The position numbers and the translations under genes were made by a program. A DNA stretch of 64,000 nt from NCBI RefSeq assembly GCF_009908295.1, contig NZ_JAAALO010000002.1, forward strand, positions 781,490-845,489, in the 5' to 3' direction. This stretch comes from Micromonospora rubida (GTDB lineage: Bacteria; Actinomycetota; Actinomycetes; Mycobacteriales; Micromonosporaceae). This document shows positions 32,765 to 41,326 of this stretch, piece by piece. Numbering within the stretch: the first letter of the stretch is position 1; each line of letters opens with the position of its first letter. Under the pieces are notes generated by a model. It had not been told where the DNA came from. It saw only the letters and a list, made by a program, of their open reading frames with translations, and did not search any database.

Positions 32765-33931
32765 GTGCGGCGCGAGGCGGCCACCCCCCGCCCGGACTGG
32801 GACGCCACCGTCCGCTCGCAGGGCCTGGTCTACATCGACACCGAGCTGCCCGACGGCGGGATCATGTCGTACTGGGACGAGACCGCGGCGTACGTCTTCG
32901 GCCTGGCGGAGGTGCTCCGGCTGGAGGAGGCGACCGCGGAGCTGCACCGGATGTCCGTCGCCGCCGCCGAGCACATCGTGGCCCGCAACCGGTACGCCGA
33001 GCTGGGCATCCCGGCCTGGGCGGCCGAGGCGGTGGCCCGGTCGCTGCGCGAGGCGCCGCCGAGCCTCTACGGCCGCTTCGACCTCCGCTACGACGGCACC
33101 TGGCCGCCGAAGCTGCTGGAGTACAACGCCGACACCCCGACCTCGCTGGTCGAGGCGAGCATCGTCCAGTGGTACTGGCTGGAGCAGACCCACCCCGAGG
33201 CTGACCAGTGGAACAGCCTGCACGAGCGGCTCGTCGCCGCCTGGGCGAAGTTCGGTGCCGACCTGCACGACAAGCAGGTGCACGTGACCTGGTCGAACGA
33301 GGAGGAGTCCGGCGAGGACCAGATCACCGCCGGGTACCTGGCCGAGACGGCCCGGCAGGCCGGGCTCGCGGCGGAGCTGCTGCCGATCCAGGACGTCGGC
33401 TGGGACGGCCGGCGCTTCGTCGACGCCGCCGACCGGCCGGTCACCACCTGCTTCAAGCTCTACCCCTGGGAGTGGATGCTCGCCGAGCCGTACGGCCCGC
33501 TGGCGCTGGCCCCGGGCACCCCGACCACCTGGATCGAGCCGGCGTGGAAGCTGCTGCTGTCCAACAAGGCGCTGCTCGCCGTGCTGTGGGAGCTGTACCC
33601 CGGCCACGAGTACCTGCTGCCGGCGTACCTGGACTCGCCGCGCGGCATGACCGAGTACGTGGCCAAGCCGCTGCTCGGCCGGGAGGGCGGCTCGGTGCGG
33701 ATCGTCACCGGCGGCAAGGAGATCACCAATCCGGGCAGTTACGGCGACGAGGGATTCTGCTACCAGGAGTTCCGGGCCCTGCCGGAGTTCGCCGGCAACC
33801 ATGTGGTGCTGGGCAGCTGGATCGTCGACGGGCAGCCAGCCGGCGCGGGAGTCCGGGAGAGCCGGAGTCTGATCACCGACGGCTACGCCCGGTTCCTGCC
33901 GCACTACATCGACACACCGCGACTCCCCTAA
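32765..33931 (+). CDS. Glutathionylspermidine-synthase-family ATP-grasp enzyme
   Basis: The 388-aa protein matches the C-terminal synthetase domain of the family throughout: RFDLRYDGTWPPKLLEYN, ADTPTSLVEASIVQWYWL, FKLYPWEWMLAEPYG, SNKALLAVLWELYPGHEYLL, YVAKPLLGREGGSVRIV and CYQEFRALPEF. Members ligate an amine to a peptide-like carboxylate using ATP. Actinobacteria lack glutathione, so the true substrate is unknown. The start GTG lies 1 bp past the lipoprotein stop, indicating coupled translation, and a CGNR regulator follows 19 bp after the stop. Confidence 0.88.
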   Translation: MRREAATPRPDWDATVRSQGLVYIDTELPDGGIMSYWDETAAYVFGLAEVLRLEEATAELHRMSVAAAEHIVARNRYAELGIPAWAAEAVARSLREAPPSLYGRFDLRYDGTWPPKLLEYNADTPTSLVEASIVQWYWLEQTHPEADQWNSLHERLVAAWAKFGADLHDKQVHVTWSNEEESGEDQITAGYLAETARQAGLAAELLPIQDVGWDGRRFVDAADRPVTTCFKLYPWEWMLAEPYGPLALAPGTPTTWIEPAWKLLLSNKALLAVLWELYPGHEYLLPAYLDSPRGMTEYVAKPLLGREGGSVRIVTGGKEITNPGSYGDEGFCYQEFRALPEFAGNHVVLGSWIVDGQPAGAGVRESRSLITDGYARFLPHYIDTPRLP

Positions 33932-33950
33932 GTCGTCTACGGTTGAAGGC

Positions 33951-34523
33951 GTGAACTTCGACGCGTACGCCCGGACCGGGGTTGACCTCGTCAACGCCCG
34001 ACTGGACGACCTCGACGACCTGCGGGCCATCTTCCCTGACGACAACGCTTGGATGCGTGACGAGGTCGCGGAGCGGGACCTCGCGACCTTCCGGCGGGCG
34101 CAGAAGCGCCTGCGCGACATCTTCGACTACGGCACCTCCGGGCGGGACTCCGAGGCGGTGGCCGAGCTGAACACGATGCTGGAGGCGTACCCGGTTCAGC
34201 CGCGCATCTCCGGCCACGACTCCAGCGACTGGCACATGCACGTGACCAGCCGGGGCGCCTCGGTGAGCGCGGAGTACCTGGCCGGCGCCGCGTGGGGGCT
34301 GTCGGTCTGGCTCTGCGAGTACGGCAGTGCCCGGTTCGGGGTCTGCGCCGACGAGCGCTGCGGCAACGTCTACCTGGACACCTCGTCGAACTGCTGCCGG
34401 CGGTTCTGCTCGGAGCGCTGCGCGACCCGCTCGCACGTGGCCGCGCACCGGGCCCGCAAGCGCGCGGCGATCGGCGAGCAGGTCGCCGCGCCGGCCGACG
34501 AGTCCCTCACCCCGGTGAGCTGA
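33951..34523 (+). CDS. CGNR zinc-finger (ABATE-domain) regulator
   Basis: The 190-aa protein has an N-terminal ABATE-like domain and a C-terminal treble-clef-like finger. The Cys run FGVCADERCGNVYLD, NCCRRFCSERCATRSHVAAH contains the signature CGNV. The family is thought to comprise ligand-responsive DNA-binding proteins. It may be read with the two genes upstream (19-bp gap), but TACGGT ends 7 bp before its GTG, so it could also have a leaderless promoter. Its stop is followed at once by a G-quadruplex-forming C tract and a 23-bp hairpin. Confidence 0.9.
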   Translation: MNFDAYARTGVDLVNARLDDLDDLRAIFPDDNAWMRDEVAERDLATFRRAQKRLRDIFDYGTSGRDSEAVAELNTMLEAYPVQPRISGHDSSDWHMHVTSRGASVSAEYLAGAAWGLSVWLCEYGSARFGVCADERCGNVYLDTSSNCCRRFCSERCATRSHVAAHRARKRAAIGEQVAAPADESLTPVS

Positions 34524-34547
34524 CCCACCCCACCCCACCCCACCCCC
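34524..34547 (-). other. G-quadruplex-capable tract directly after a stop codon
   Basis: Five C runs of 3, 4, 4, 4 and 5 bases separated by single A give, on the minus strand, five G runs with 1-nt loops, an ideal quadruplex pattern. It sits between the CGNR stop codon and the hairpin at 34559-34622 and may assist termination. Confidence 0.6.
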
Positions 34548-34558
34548 ACGGCCCGCCC

Positions 34559-34622
34559 CCGCACTTTCACGGGAAGAGTGGCCATCCGGGTCGGAATAAC
34601 CACTCTTCCCGTGAAAGTGCGG
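34559..34622. terminator. 23-bp perfect inverted repeat between convergent genes
   Basis: Positions 34559-34581 pair perfectly with 34600-34622 around an 18-nt loop; the core arm is GCACTTTCACGGGAAGAGTG. It is placed between the ends of the CGNR gene (+) and the isomerase gene (-). The architecture equals that at 21989-22050 but the sequence is unrelated. Confidence 0.75.
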
Positions 34623-34657
34623 AGAGGGGCGCTGGGCGGCGGCCGCGCCCGGGCGGG

Positions 34658-35464
34658 TCAGGCGTCGACCGGGGACGGGGCGGTGAGGTGGGCGCGGGCG
34701 AACTCCAGGGCCTCGCGCAGGTCGGCCTCGCGGACCGCGCGGCTCTTCGCGCCCCGGGTGGTGACCTCCACGGCGACCGAGCCGGTGAAGCCGCGCCCGG
34801 CGAGCGACCGGAGCAGCTCGGCGCAGGGCTGCGTGCCGCGCCCCGGGACCAGGTGCTCGTCGCGTCCCTCGCCGGTGCCGTCGCCGAGGTGCACGTGGGC
34901 CAGGGCGGCACCCATCCGGTCGGCCATCTCCAGCGAGTCGGTGTGTGACGCGGCGCAGTGCGACAGGTCGAGCGTGTACGACGGGTAGCCGGTCTCGGTC
35001 GGATCCCAGCCCGGCAGGTACGGGACGAACTGCCGGCCGGCCATCCGCACCGGGTACATGTTCTCCACCCCGATGCGCAGGCCGTCGAACTCCTCGGCGA
35101 TCGTCGCCAGCCCATCGGCGAAGTTCCGGGCGTAGTCCCGCTGCCAGGTGAAGGGCGGGTGCACCACGACGGTCGGCGCCTCCAGCGTCTCGGCCAGCTC
35201 GGCGGCCCGGCGCAGCCGCTCCCACGGGTCGGGGCTCCACACCCGTTGGGTGACCAGCAGGCAGGGCGCGTGCACGGAGAGCACCGGCACCCCGTAGTGC
35301 TCGGCCAGGCCGCGCAGCGCCCCGGCGTCCTGGCTCACGGCGTCGGTCCAGACCATCACCTCGACGCCGTCGTAGCCGAGCTCCGCAGCCAACTGGAACG
35401 CCGCCGCGGTCCGCTCAGGGAAGACCGAGGAAGTGGACAGGAGCACCGGCACGCGGGAAGTCAC
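34658..35464 (-). CDS. Sugar phosphate isomerase/epimerase-like TIM-barrel protein
   Basis: The protein is about 268 aa from GTG 35464 and of the AP-endonuclease-2/xylose-isomerase fold. Visible blocks are [70 protein letters not shown] and GSVAVEVTT, giving the typical His/Glu/Asp metal site. It corresponds to Rv0498, near ppx in M. tuberculosis. Substrate unknown. GTG 35464 is preferred because TACCCT ends 7 bp before it; ATG 35497 and a start at 35533 are alternatives without Shine-Dalgarno sequences. Confidence 0.85.
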   Translation of the reverse strand: MTSRVPVLLSTSSVFPERTAAAFQLAAELGYDGVEVMVWTDAVSQDAGALRGLAEHYGVPVLSVHAPCLLVTQRVWSPDPWERLRRAAELAETLEAPTVVVHPPFTWQRDYARNFADGLATIAEEFDGLRIGVENMYPVRMAGRQFVPYLPGWDPTETGYPSYTLDLSHCAASHTDSLEMADRMGAALAHVHLGDGTGEGRDEHLVPGRGTQPCAELLRSLAGRGFTGSVAVEVTTRGAKSRAVREADLREALEFARAHLTAPSPVDA

Positions 35465-35539
35465 ACCAGCCAGGGTAGCCCGGTCTGGCTGCGGCATCGT
35501 GACGAGCGGCCGCAAAACGCCCCGTATCGCCACGGATGC

Positions 35540-36484
35540 TCACATCGGCGCGAGCTGATCCAGCCGGCGCAGGATGACCCCCTCGCGCAACGCCCACGGG
35601 CAGATGTCCAGCGACCGCACGTCGAGCCGGCGCATCACCGCCTCGGCCACCACCGCCCCGGCCAGCAGCTGGTGCGCCCGCCCGACGCTCACCCCCTCCA
35701 GCTCGGACAGGTGGCGCGGCGGGATGTGCCGGACGAAGCCGAGCACCTGCCGCAGGCCGTCCCGGGTCAGGCTGCGCCGGACCCGCAGCCCGGCACCGGA
35801 CGGGGCCGCCCCGGCCAGCCGGGCCAGCATGCGGAACGTCTTCGAGGTGGCCACGGGGCGTTCCCAGCCGCTCTCGGCCATCTTCTCCGCCACCGGGTCG
35901 AGCAGCCCGTCGACGTACTCCCGGAGCTCCTCCACGGCCTCGGCGGACGGCGGGGCCGCGCTGCCGGGGTCGACCCGGAGCCGGTCGCGGGTCAGCCGGC
36001 CCGCGCCGAGCGGGAGGGACACCGCGACGTCCGGGTCCTCGTCGATGCCGGCGGCGATCTCCAGCGAGCCGCCGCCGATGTCCAGCGCCAGCAGCCGCCC
36101 GGCCGACCAGCCGAACCACCGCCGCACCGCGAGGAACGTCATCCGCGCCTCGTCCGCACCGGCGAGCACCGCCAGGCGTACGCCGGTCTCGTCGCGCACC
36201 CGGGCCAGCACCTCCGGCGCGTTGGTGGCCTCGCGCACGGCGGAGGTGGCGAACGCGATCAGGTCGGCCGCGCCCAGCCCCGTCGCCGCCGTGCGGGCCA
36301 TCCCGACCGCCTTGACCAGCCCGTCGGCGCCCTCTTCGGTCAGCGCGCCGTCCGGCCCGATCTGCTCGGCCAGCCGGAGCACCACCTTCTCCGAGTGCGC
36401 GGGCCACGGGTGCGCGCCGTGGCGGGCGTCGACCACCAGCAGGTGCACCGTGTTGGAACCGACGTCGAGGACACCCAGTCGCAT
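35540..36484 (-). CDS. Ppx/GppA family exopolyphosphatase
   Basis: The 314-aa phosphatase has the actin-like ATPase fold: phosphate-1 loop [13 protein letters not shown] at the N-terminus, [13 protein letters not shown], phosphate-2 [12 protein letters not shown] (about residue 146) and LPLGAGRLT. It hydrolyses polyphosphate or pppGpp. It matches Ppx1 (Rv0496) by type and position near regX3/senX3, which suits a phosphate-homeostasis role. TACTGT ends 7 bp before the ATG, so it is probably leaderless. It is divergent from the Cys-rich gene 74 bp away. Confidence 0.92.
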   Translation of the reverse strand: MRLGVLDVGSNTVHLLVVDARHGAHPWPAHSEKVVLRLAEQIGPDGALTEEGADGLVKAVGMARTAATGLGAADLIAFATSAVREATNAPEVLARVRDETGVRLAVLAGADEARMTFLAVRRWFGWSAGRLLALDIGGGSLEIAAGIDEDPDVAVSLPLGAGRLTRDRLRVDPGSAAPPSAEAVEELREYVDGLLDPVAEKMAESGWERPVATSKTFRMLARLAGAAPSGAGLRVRRSLTRDGLRQVLGFVRHIPPRHLSELEGVSVGRAHQLLAGAVVAEAVMRRLDVRSLDICPWALREGVILRRLDQLAPM

Positions 36485-36558
36485 GCTGAAGACAGTAGGG
36501 CCTGGCCGGTTCGTCGGCTCGCCGGTGGGACCGGGAGACCGGGCGTACGCTGGGCCGG

Positions 36559-37365
36559 GTGACGAGCCAGATCGAGATCCAGGTCCTGGTCGACGACCCC
36601 GACGACCCGCGCAGCCGGGAGGTCGGGCTGGACTTCCCCCGGGAGTGGATCGAGTTCGTCGACCCGGCCGACGCCACGCACGTGGTCCGCGCCGACCTGA
36701 CCTGGCTGCTGTCCCGCTGGACGTGCGTGTTCGGCAAGGGCTGTCACGGCATCGTCGCCGGCCGGGCCGCCGACGGCTGCTGCTCGCACGGCGCGTTCTT
36801 CACCGACTCGGACGACGAGAAGCGGGTCCGCGCGGCGGTCAAGCGGCTCACCCCGGGGACCTGGCAGCACTTCCGGCGCGGGTTCAAGAACTGGACCTCC
36901 AACGACACCATCGACGGCAAGAGCCCGGCCCGGCGCACCGCCACCCGCGACGTCGACGCCCCGTGCGTGTTCCTCAACGACGCAGACTTCCCGGCCGGCG
37001 GCGGCTGCGCGCTGCACGCCCAGGCGCTGCGCGACGGGGTGCACCCGCTGGAGTACAAGCCGGACGTCTGCTGGCAGCTCCCCGTCCGCCGGGACCAGGA
37101 GTGGCACAAGCGCCCGGACAACACCAAGGTGCTGGTCTCCACCCTGGCCGAGTTCGACCGCCGGGGCTGGGGCGCGGGCGGGCACGACCTGGACTGGTGG
37201 TGCACCTCGTCGACGGACGCGCACGTCGGCGCCGAGTCGATGTACGTCTCGTACGGCCCGGAGCTGACCGCGCTGATCGGCGCGCCCGCGTACGCGAAGC
37301 TCGCCGAGCTGTGCGCGGCCCGGCTCCGCCAGGGCCAGGTCGCCCCGCACCCGGCCAGCGGCTGA
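36559..37365 (+). CDS. Conserved Cys-rich protein of unknown function
   Basis: The 268-aa soluble protein carries about ten Cys in short motifs ([55 protein letters not shown]). This spacing resembles the YkgJ/DUF3109 metal-binding family and suggests an iron-sulfur or zinc site. No enzymatic motif is recognised. TACGCT ends 7 bp before GTG 36559, so the mRNA is likely leaderless. It is divergent from ppx and converges on regX3 with a terminator between. Confidence 0.7.
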   Translation: MTSQIEIQVLVDDPDDPRSREVGLDFPREWIEFVDPADATHVVRADLTWLLSRWTCVFGKGCHGIVAGRAADGCCSHGAFFTDSDDEKRVRAAVKRLTPGTWQHFRRGFKNWTSNDTIDGKSPARRTATRDVDAPCVFLNDADFPAGGGCALHAQALRDGVHPLEYKPDVCWQLPVRRDQEWHKRPDNTKVLVSTLAEFDRRGWGAGGHDLDWWCTSSTDAHVGAESMYVSYGPELTALIGAPAYAKLAELCAARLRQGQVAPHPASG

Positions 37366-37434
37366 GGCCCTTCGGCGGTCAACCGGCCGGGAGCGGCGCT
37401 TCCGCCGGGCGGCGGCCGACCGGGCCGACCGCAC

Positions 37435-37460
37435 GTCGGGCCCCACGGTGGGGGCCCGGC
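37435..37460. terminator. Bidirectional hairpin between convergent genes
   Basis: A 10-bp stem with one G-T pair (CGGGCCCC paired with GGGGCCCG at its core) and a 6-nt loop lies immediately before the regX3 stop codon on the minus strand and 70 bp past the Cys-rich gene. Confidence 0.6.
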
Positions 37461-37464
37461 CCGG

Positions 37465-38148
37465 TCACGGCTCGAACTTGTAGCCCAGGCCGCGGACGGT
37501 GACGATGAACCGCGGCGCGGACGGCTCCGGCTCGATCTTCGAGCGCAGCCGCTTCACGTGCACGTCCAGGGTCTTGGTGTCGCCGACGTAGTCGGCCCCC
37601 CAGACCCGGTCGATGAGCTGCCCCCGGGTCAGCACCCGGCCGGCGTTGCGCAGCAGCAGCTCCAGCAGCTCGAACTCCTTGAGCGGGAGTTGCACGCTGC
37701 CCCCGTCCACGGTGACCACGTGCCGCTCGATGTCCATCCGCACCGGGCCGGCGGCCAGGGTCGGCGTGCCCGGGTCGGTCGCCTCCTGGCTCTGCCGGCG
37801 CAGCACCGCCCGGATACGGGCGACCAGCTCCCGGGGCGAGTACGGCTTCGTGACGTAGTCGTCGGCCCCGATCTCCAGGCCGACCACCTTGTCGATCTCG
37901 CTGTCCCGCGCCGTGACCATGATGATCGGCACGTGCGAGCGCTGGCGGAGTTGCCGACACACCTCGGTGCCGGACATCTCGGGCAGCATCAGGTCGAGCA
38001 GCACGATGTCGGCGCCGGTCCGGTCGAACTCGGTGAGGGCAGCCGGGCCGGTGGCCGCGACCGAGACCTCGAAGCCTTCCTTGCGGAGCATGTACGACAG
38101 GGCGTCGGAGAACGACTCCTCGTCCTCGACCACCAGAACGCGGCTCAA
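37465..38148 (-). CDS. regX3: Response regulator RegX3 (PhoP-type, phosphate)
   Basis: The 227-aa OmpR-family regulator is very close to mycobacterial RegX3: receiver RVLVVEDEESFSDALSYML, phosphoacceptor in IVLLDLMLPEMSG (Asp about 52), VTARDSEIDKVVGLEIGADD, and winged-helix GRVLTRGQLIDRVWGADYVG then DVHVKRLRSKIE. It activates phosphate-starvation genes. The start is an unusual TTG at 38148, supported by AAAGGA 8 bp upstream and by exact RegX3 length; no in-frame ATG or GTG lies nearby. It follows senX3 by 22 bp in one operon. Confidence 0.93.
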   Translation of the reverse strand: MSRVLVVEDEESFSDALSYMLRKEGFEVSVAATGPAALTEFDRTGADIVLLDLMLPEMSGTEVCRQLRQRSHVPIIMVTARDSEIDKVVGLEIGADDYVTKPYSPRELVARIRAVLRRQSQEATDPGTPTLAAGPVRMDIERHVVTVDGGSVQLPLKEFELLELLLRNAGRVLTRGQLIDRVWGADYVGDTKTLDVHVKRLRSKIEPEPSAPRFIVTVRGLGYKFEP

Positions 38149-38170
38149 CGGGTTTGTCCTTTCATCGCGG

Positions 38171-39472
38171 TCAGGCCTGCCGGAGCTCGGCCGGGCCGCC
38201 CTCGATCCCACCGGACGGCGTTGTCGGCAGGAGGTCGTCCGGTGGACGGGCGGGCAGCCGGAGGGTGAACGTCGACCCACCCCCCAGAGTGCTCGACACC
38301 TCGACCCGGCCGCCATGGTTGCTGACGATGTGTTTGACGATGGCCAGGCCCAGCCCGGTGCCGCCGGTGGCCCGGGACCGGGCCTGGTCGGCGCGGTAGA
38401 ACCGTTCGAAGACCCGCTCGACGTCGGTCGGCGCGATCCCGATCCCCTGGTCGGCGACGGAGATCGCGACGTGTCGGCCGTCGGCCCGGGCGGTGACCCG
38501 GACAGTGGTGTCCTCGCCCGAGTAGTTGATGGCGTTCTCGACCAGGTTGGCCACGGCGGTGGCGATCTGGGAGTCGCTGCCGTACACGGTCAGCCCGCCC
38601 TCCCCCTCGGTGACCACCTCGACGCGGTGGGCGGCGGCGCTGGTGCGGGTGCGGTCGAGGACCTCGGCGACCACCCAGTCCACCGCGACCGGCTCGGGCG
38701 CGGGCTGCGGCTCGGCCCCCTGGAGCCGGGTCAGCTCCAGCAGTTCCTGCACCAGCCGGCCCAGCCGGGTCGACTCGTGCTGGATGCGCTCGGCGAACCG
38801 GCGGGCGGCGACCAGGTCCTCGGGGAGGTCGAGGGCCGCCGAGCCGGCCGGCTCGGTGGCGTCCAGCAGCGCCTCGGCGAGCAGTTGCAGCGCCCCGATC
38901 GGGGTCTTCAGCTCATGGCTGACGTTGGCCACGAAGTCCCGGCGGACCTGGGCCAGCCGGTGTGACTCGGTGACGTCGGCCGCCTCGACCGCCACGTGCC
39001 CGCCGCCGATCGCCATCGCCCGCAGGTGCACGCCGAGCGGGCCCGGGCCGGCGTACTCGCGGCCACGCGGCAGGTCCAGCTCGATCTCGCGCCGCGCGCC
39101 CGTGCGGCGCACCTGCCCGGCCAGCGTACGGATCAGCGGGTGGGCGGCGATCGTGCCGGGGGTGGCCCCGGTGCGCAGCAGCCCCATCGCCCGGGCCGCC
39201 GGGTTGACCAGGACCGGCACGTCGTCGGTGTCGAGCACCACGACGCCGGCGCGCAGCGAGTCCACCGTCCGGCGGCCGAGGCTGGAGAGGCCGGTCTGCT
39301 GCTCGTCGGCCATCCCGGGCCTCCCCCTGGTCCGGAGCAGGCGGCCGAGCCCGCTGCTCCCGGCGGCCGGGCCGCGGCGGCGCCACGCCCCCACGAGCCG
39401 GGGCAGCAGCGCCCCGATGGCCAGCCCGGCCACCAGTGCCACGACCACCGCCGCCGTCACCGCCCATTCCAC
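38171..39472 (-). CDS. senX3: Sensor histidine kinase SenX3 (PhoR-type)
   Basis: The 433-aa kinase has one N-terminal transmembrane segment (VTAAVVVALVAGLAIGALL) without a clear second one, then a PAS domain (about 65-170). HisKA has the His in NVSHELKTPIGAL (about residue 196). The HATPase shows NLVENAINYSG, VADQGIGIAP and GGTGLGLAIVKHIV. It senses phosphate status together with PhoU and phosphorylates RegX3. It is divergent from phoU with PHO-box-like repeats between them, the layout known from Streptomyces phoRP-phoU. Confidence 0.93.
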   Translation of the reverse strand: MEWAVTAAVVVALVAGLAIGALLPRLVGAWRRRGPAAGSSGLGRLLRTRGRPGMADEQQTGLSSLGRRTVDSLRAGVVVLDTDDVPVLVNPAARAMGLLRTGATPGTIAAHPLIRTLAGQVRRTGARREIELDLPRGREYAGPGPLGVHLRAMAIGGGHVAVEAADVTESHRLAQVRRDFVANVSHELKTPIGALQLLAEALLDATEPAGSAALDLPEDLVAARRFAERIQHESTRLGRLVQELLELTRLQGAEPQPAPEPVAVDWVVAEVLDRTRTSAAAHRVEVVTEGEGGLTVYGSDSQIATAVANLVENAINYSGEDTTVRVTARADGRHVAISVADQGIGIAPTDVERVFERFYRADQARSRATGGTGLGLAIVKHIVSNHGGRVEVSSTLGGGSTFTLRLPARPPDDLLPTTPSGGIEGGPAELRQA

Positions 39473-39492
39473 CCGGCGATCGTAGGGTCATT

Positions 39493-39510
39493 GTTCACCG
39501 GGGGATCACC
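39493..39510. promoter_or_regulatory. PHO box near senX3
   Basis: GTTCACC (39493) and GATCACC (39504) are 11 bp apart, the spacing of actinobacterial PHO-box direct repeats bound by PhoP/RegX3. They lie 21 bp upstream of the senX3 start. Confidence 0.6.
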
Positions 39511-39544
39511 ATAAATGGGATGAAGCGCCCTCGCTTCCAGCAAT

Positions 39545-39583
39545 GTTCACTCCTCGGTCCCGTGCCGTTCACCGGCGTTCACC
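39545..39583. promoter_or_regulatory. PHO-box-like repeats near phoU
   Basis: GTTCACT (39545), GTTCACC (39567) and GTTCACC (39577) are spaced 22 and 10 bp apart. The last pair departs from the 11-bp period. A TACGGT box at 39603-39608 could be the phoU -10. Confidence 0.6.
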
Positions 39584-39684
39584 TCCGGGTATCTCCCCCG
39601 ACCTACGGTGGTCGCGCACCTGCTCGACCCCTGCGCCGACGCCCGGCCGACCGGGCCGGCGACCACCGACCACAGGACGTGATG

Positions 39685-40338
39685 ATGCGCGACGAGTTCC
39701 GGGCCGACCTCCAGATCGTCAGCCAGTTGCTGGTGGACATGGCGGAGGCCATCCGCGCCGCCATGCGCCAGGCCACCCGCGCCCTGCTCACCGCCGACCG
39801 GCAGGCGGCCGAGACCGTCATCGAGCGGGACGCCGAGATCGACGACCTCTACCGACACGTCGAGGAGCGGGTCTGCGACCTGCTCGCCCGGCAGGCACCC
39901 GTCGCCTCCGACCTGCGGGCCATGATCACCGCCCTGCACGTCGCCGCCGACCTGGAACGCATGGGCGACCTGGCCGACCACGTGGCGAAGACCGCGCTGC
40001 GCCGGCACCCGTCCCCCGCCGTCCCGGCGGAGCTGCGGACGGTCTTCACCGACATGGCGCTGATCGCCGACCGGATGGCCGAGAAGATCGGCAAGGTGCT
40101 GGCCAAGCCCGACGCCGACCTCGCCGCCGAGCTGGACCGCGACGACGACACGATGGACGACCTGCACAAGAGCCTGTTCGCGGTGCTGCTCGGCGACGAC
40201 TGGCCGTACGGGGTGGAGACGGCGATCGACGCCACCCTGCTGGGCCGCTTCTACGAGCGGTTCGCCGACCACGCGGTCAACGCCGGCGAGCGCGTCGTCT
40301 ACCTGATCACCGGGGAGCCCGCCGCGTCGGCCGAATGA
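39685..40338 (+). CDS. phoU: Phosphate-signalling regulator PhoU
   Basis: The 217-aa protein contains two three-helix PhoU repeats, each with the E/D-x4-D metal pattern (ETVIERDAEIDDLYRHVEER; ELDRDDDTMDDLHKSLF) and a terminal GRFYERFADHAVNAGERVVY. It restrains SenX3/RegX3 when phosphate is plentiful. ATG 39685 has AGGA 7 bp upstream; ATG 39682 and GTG 39679 are adjacent alternatives. It is divergent from senX3 and probably under RegX3 control through the upstream repeats. Confidence 0.93.
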   Translation: MRDEFRADLQIVSQLLVDMAEAIRAAMRQATRALLTADRQAAETVIERDAEIDDLYRHVEERVCDLLARQAPVASDLRAMITALHVAADLERMGDLADHVAKTALRRHPSPAVPAELRTVFTDMALIADRMAEKIGKVLAKPDADLAAELDRDDDTMDDLHKSLFAVLLGDDWPYGVETAIDATLLGRFYERFADHAVNAGERVVYLITGEPAASAE

Positions 40339-40353
40339 GCGGGTGAGCCGGGT

Positions 40354-40401
40354 CGGAAGGGGCCCCTGCCGCACGCGAGGCGTCGGCAGGGGCCCCTTCC
40401 G
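40354..40401. terminator. 18-bp perfect bidirectional terminator
   Basis: Positions 40354-40371 (GGAAGGGGCCCCTGCCG core) pair exactly with 40384-40401. The loop itself folds into a 4-bp ACGC/GCGT stem. It fills the gap between convergent phoU and gpmA. Confidence 0.85.
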
Positions 40402-40407
40402 GCGTCG

Positions 40408-41175
40408 TCAGCGGCCCTGGTTGGCGACCGCGGCGGCAGCGGCCTTGGCGGCGGCCGGGTCGAGGTACGTCCCGCCCAGGGTGAGCGGGCGCAGCTGCGG
40501 GTCCAGGTCGTAGCGCAGCGGGATGCCGGTCGGGATGTTCAGCTTGGCGATCGCGGAGTCACTGATCTGGTCGAGGTGCTTGACCAGGGCGCGCAGCGAG
40601 TTACCGTGCGCGGCCACCAGCACCGTCCGGCCGGCCAGGATGTCCGGCACGATCGAGTCGTACCAGTACGGCAGCATCCGGTCGACGACGTCCTTGAGGC
40701 ACTCGGTGCGCGGCATCAGCTCGGTCGGCAGCAGCGCGTACCGGGGGTCGCCGACCTGCGACCACTCGTCGTCGTCGGCGATCGGCGGCGGCGGGGTGTC
40801 GTACGACCGGCGCCAGAGCATGAACTGCTCCTCGCCGTACTCGTCCAGGGTCTGCTTCTTGTCCTTGCCCTGCAACGCGCCGTAGTGACGCTCGTTGAGC
40901 CGCCACGACCGGCGCACCGCGATCCAGTGCCGGTCGGCGGCGCTCAGCGCCAGCTCGGCGGTGCGGATCGCCCGGCGCAGCAAGCTGGTGTGCACCACGT
41001 CCGGCAGCAGGCCGTGCTCGCGCAGCAGCTCGCCGCCGCGCCGCGCCTCGACCTCACCCTTGGCGGTCAGGTCGACGTCGACCCAGCCGGTGAAGAGGTT
41101 CTTCGCGTTCCAGTCGCTCTCGCCGTGCCGCAGCAGGACCAGCGTCCCGATGGTGGGCCCTTCGCTCGCAGTCAT
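40408..41175 (-). CDS. gpmA: 2,3-bisphosphoglycerate-dependent phosphoglycerate mutase
   Basis: The 255-aa glycolytic enzyme interconverts 3- and 2-phosphoglycerate through a phosphohistidine. The catalytic His is in [19 protein letters not shown]; further blocks are [30 protein letters not shown] and the second His in [20 protein letters not shown] 41175 is preferred (GGCAGG 9 bp upstream) over ATG 41184. Its position beside phoU and senX3 is as in mycobacteria (gpm1). Confidence 0.95.
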   Translation of the reverse strand: MTASEGPTIGTLVLLRHGESDWNAKNLFTGWVDVDLTAKGEVEARRGGELLREHGLLPDVVHTSLLRRAIRTAELALSAADRHWIAVRRSWRLNERHYGALQGKDKKQTLDEYGEEQFMLWRRSYDTPPPPIADDDEWSQVGDPRYALLPTELMPRTECLKDVVDRMLPYWYDSIVPDILAGRTVLVAAHGNSLRALVKHLDQISDSAIAKLNIPTGIPLRYDLDPQLRPLTLGGTYLDPAAAKAAAAAVANQGR

Positions 41176-41326
41176 GCCGATCATCCTGCCGTACGCCTGC
41201 GACGGACACGCGGGGACCGGCGGTGACGACCACCACGTGGAAAAGCTGGTGACCGGCGATCATGGCCGGGACTAGGTTGTAAGGCGCTTTGAATAGATCG
41301 GTCATTACTGAGGCGGGGGCGCGAGC

